Assembly (NCBI GenBank): GCA_022842845.1
Contig: JALHOT010000004.1
Location: forward strand, 1 to 64,000
Length of the DNA: 64,000 nucleotides
Reading direction: 5' to 3'
From: Cyclobacteriaceae bacterium
Lineage (GTDB): Bacteria; Bacteroidota; Bacteroidia; Cytophagales; Cyclobacteriaceae
The notes under the pieces are model-generated. The model saw only the letters and a list, made by a program, of their open reading frames with translations. It ran no database searches and was not told where the DNA came from. This document shows, piece after piece, positions 62,171 to 64,000 of this stretch. A program made the translations under genes and the position numbers. Positions within the stretch are counted from its first letter, which is position 1; each line of letters starts with the position of its first letter.

Positions 62171-63097
62171 TTACTGTAATAAACGAAGCGCTTCTATTTT
62201 GTCGAGGGCCAGTTGCCGGCTCAAACCTTCCAGGTCACTGAACTTGCTATCGCTGCGGATAAGGTGATGGAAGGAGACGGTAATGGCATCTCCATAAATG
62301 TCTTTATTAAAATCAAAGATATTCACTTCTATGTTACGCTTGGTGCCATGCACCGTTGGGCGGTTGCCAATGTAGAGCATGCCTTTATAAACAGTATGTT
62401 GGTAGTTGACCGTAACGGCATAAATGCCATCGGCCGGCACCAGTTTAAACTTGCTGTCCATTTCTATGTTGGCTGTGGGAAAGCCCAGCAGTCGCCCAAG
62501 TTTATCGCCCGGTACTACGCGTCCGGTGAGCTGGTAGGCGCTGCCCAGAAAGTGATTGGCTACATCAATAGCTCCGCTCTCGAGTGCCTTCCTGATTTTG
62601 GTAGAACTAACGCCTACATTGTCTATGTCTTGTCTGGATATCTCTTCCACCTCGAAGCCATAGTGTGGTGCGTTGAGCTTGAGTTGTTCAAAGCTGCCTT
62701 CTCTGTTTTTACCAAAGTGATGGTCATACCCGATCACTAGTTTTCTGGTGCCAATGCGTTTGACGAGTATATCGGTGATAAAAGCTTCTGAGCTCATCTG
62801 TGAAAACTCTTTGGTAAAGGGAATGCGCACCAGGTGTTGCACGCCTTGTTGTCGCAAGCGTTCAGCTTTCTCTTCAAAAGTATTGAGTAGTTTGAGGCTT
62901 TCATCTTCCGGTTGTAGTACTAAACGCGGATGAGGCCAAAAGGTAATCACGACTGTTTCGCCCTTGTGCTGGCGGGCTATTTCGTGCAAGCGACTGAGTA
63001 TCTTTTGATGTCCCAGGTGTACACCATCGAAAGTGCCGCTGGTAACCACTGCAAAGGGGAGGGTAGAGAAGTCGTCTATGCCATGGTAAATCTTCAT
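62171..63097 (-). CDS. ribF: Bifunctional riboflavin kinase / FAD synthetase
   Basis: A 308-aa enzyme that makes FMN and then FAD from riboflavin. The start is the ATG at 63097 ([10 protein letters not shown]), preferred over a TTG two codons upstream. The N-terminal nucleotidyltransferase domain shows [15 protein letters not shown] (about 20-34, with the HxGH motif) and [13 protein letters not shown]; the C-terminal kinase domain shows [13 protein letters not shown] with the PTAN motif (about 203-215) and ADGIYAV. No FMN riboswitch is seen. It follows truB by 12 bases. Confidence 0.95.
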   Translation of the reverse strand: MKIYHGIDDFSTLPFAVVTSGTFDGVHLGHQKILSRLHEIARQHKGETVVITFWPHPRLVLQPEDESLKLLNTFEEKAERLRQQGVQHLVRIPFTKEFSQMSSEAFITDILVKRIGTRKLVIGYDHHFGKNREGSFEQLKLNAPHYGFEVEEISRQDIDNVGVSSTKIRKALESGAIDVANHFLGSAYQLTGRVVPGDKLGRLLGFPTANIEMDSKFKLVPADGIYAVTVNYQHTVYKGMLYIGNRPTVHGTKRNIEVNIFDFNKDIYGDAITVSFHHLIRSDSKFSDLEGLSRQLALDKIEALRLLQ

Positions 63098-63109
63098 ACA
63101 CAAATGTAT

Positions 63110-63790
63110 CTATTCCTGCGCTTGTGGAGGAGCCAGAGGCATGACTTCATCAGGGCTCAGGGCTTCTGCCAGGGTATACGGACCAATACGCGTACGACAC
63201 AAAGCGGATAGATAGGCGCCTACGCCCAGGGCTTCGCCTACATCGCGTGCCAGGCTTCTGATGTAGGTACCTTTAGAACACACCACCCTGAAATCGATGC
63301 GCGGTAAATCTATGTTGACCACTTCAAAGATTTTGATTTCTACTTCGCGTTTCTTCAATTCGGTTACCTCACCGGCTCGGGCCAGTTCGTACGCACGTTT
63401 ACCATTTACTTTGATGGCTGAGTGAAGCGGAGGACTTTGCTGAATGATGCCGGTAAATTGTTGTATGGCTTGTTGTATGGCCTCAGGACTGATATGTGAG
63501 ATCTCCACAGGGTCAGTAACAGGTGTCTCCAGATCAAAGGAGGGAGTGGTCTGACCAATCACCAAGCTTCCGGTGTATTCTTTCTCCATGCCCATGAAGT
63601 CGTTGATCTTCTTGGTCATTTTACCGGTGCAGATAATAAGCAGGCCGGTAGCCAGTGGATCTAAGGTGCCGGCATGGCCTATCTTTTTTATTTTGAGTTT
63701 ATAGCGCAGTTTTTTAACCGCATCGAAGGATGTCCAGCGCAAGGGCTTGTTGATGAGTAAAACTTGTCCGGCTTGTTCAGCGCTTTGCAT
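63110..63790 (-). CDS. truB: tRNA pseudouridine-55 synthase
   Basis: A 226-aa enzyme that isomerises U55 in the T loop of most tRNAs. The catalytic Asp44 lies in GHAGTLDPLATGLL, and YTGSLVIGQTTPSFD and GTYIRSLARDVGEALG are the other TruB blocks. It is shorter than E. coli TruB because the C-terminal PUA region is abbreviated. Its ATG overlaps the uppP stop by one base (TAATG), so the two are coupled. Confidence 0.95.
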   Translation of the reverse strand: MQSAEQAGQVLLINKPLRWTSFDAVKKLRYKLKIKKIGHAGTLDPLATGLLIICTGKMTKKINDFMGMEKEYTGSLVIGQTTPSFDLETPVTDPVEISHISPEAIQQAIQQFTGIIQQSPPLHSAIKVNGKRAYELARAGEVTELKKREVEIKIFEVVNIDLPRIDFRVVCSKGTYIRSLARDVGEALGVGAYLSALCRTRIGPYTLAEALSPDEVMPLAPPQAQE

Positions 63791-64000
63791 TACACAATAG
63801 AAAGTTCCACACCACTGTATAGCAATATCAGGATGATAACACCCAGGATAATACGATAGTAACCGAATATTTTAAAGCCATTGCGTGTTAAGAAGCTGAT
63901 GAAAGCACGAATAGCAAGTAATGCCACAATAAAGGCCACCACATTGCCAATGGCAAGCAGCATGATCTCTTCTCCTCCAAAGCGCGCACCACTATCGAAG
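63790..64000 (-). CDS. uppP: Undecaprenyl-diphosphatase UppP, C-terminal part
   Basis: The last 70 codons of a leftward gene whose start lies beyond the window. The reading frame gives [20 protein letters not shown] followed by [19 protein letters not shown], the final two membrane helices of the BacA/UppP family. The enzyme recycles the undecaprenyl carrier lipid for cell-wall synthesis. The stop TAA (63790-63792) overlaps the truB ATG. Confidence 0.88.
   Translation of the reverse strand, partial: FDSGARFGGEEIMLLAIGNVVAFIVALLAIRAFISFLTRNGFKIFGYYRIILGVIILILLYSGVELSIV

Overview
The window is chromosomal DNA of a Bacteroidota bacterium, most likely a member of the Cytophagales. Supporting signs are two type IX secretion (T9SS) C-terminal sorting domains (type B at 13995-16907, type A at 58789-60285), a type III glutamine synthetase, a large single-chain PurL, many lipoproteins, and promoters of the Bacteroidota form TAnnTTTG (several exact TACTTTTG or TACCTTTG boxes). 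Most of the window is core housekeeping sequence. The accessory-looking part is at the left, about 1.7-7.35 kb.

Layout. 0-1.4 kb: two leftward lipoprotein genes, the first cut by the window edge. 1.7-5.4 kb: an A+T-rich island with a broken vsr gene, a Nudix hydrolase and a 1045-aa PLD-nuclease/SF2 helicase/DUF3427 protein, joined by ATGA overlaps. This is the best candidate here for a defence or DNA-processing system. 5.6-7.35 kb: eleven 42-bp tandem repeats, an unrecognised helical protein gene, and blocks of CAGCACATC and TCAAATC repeats. 7.35-13.2 kb: a leftward cluster plsB-like, gpsA, terC, DinB/YfiT-like, YheT-like hydrolase and an SRAP protein that lacks its catalytic residues. 14-23.8 kb: mostly rightward genes (T9SS type B protein, DCC protein, fabD, sppA, bioB, metG) with folK opposed. 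23.9-26.4 kb: leftward tRNA-Gln, prs, rplY/ctc, pth.

26.5-34.2 kb: DUF4136 lipoprotein, BLUF photoreceptor, ABC-F protein, purL, alpha/beta hydrolase. 34.3-42.1 kb: an ECF sigma factor with a small membrane protein, then a TetR regulator heading a complete TolC/MFP/RND efflux operon; a perfect inverted repeat overlaps the tetR promoter. 42.2-49.1 kb: metallophosphoesterase, a second TerC, then leftward envelope and small genes (SPFH lipoprotein, LpxL-like acyltransferase, coiled-coil protein, methyltransferase, apaG). 49.2-54.5 kb: ung, a PiT phosphate transporter preceded by a Pho-box-like direct repeat, a porin, pdeM and a CapA-like protein. 54.6-58.2 kb: glutamine synthetase III, a TPR-like protein and a TIMP/NTR-like exported protein. 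58.8-60.3 kb: CotH-family T9SS cargo. 60.3-64 kb: leftward uppP (partial), truB, ribF, scoA, scoB, with a four-helix-bundle gene framed by inverted repeats lying between scoA and scoB.

The genes fall into functional groups: phospholipid synthesis (plsB-like, gpsA), fatty acid and cofactor supply (fabD, folK, bioB, ribF), translation (metG, tRNA-Gln, rplY, pth, truB, ABC-F), nucleotides (prs, purL), nitrogen and phosphate uptake (glnN, PiT, porin), DNA damage handling (ung, pdeM, SRAP-like, Nudix) and drug efflux. Function calls rest on motifs read by eye; no database search was possible.
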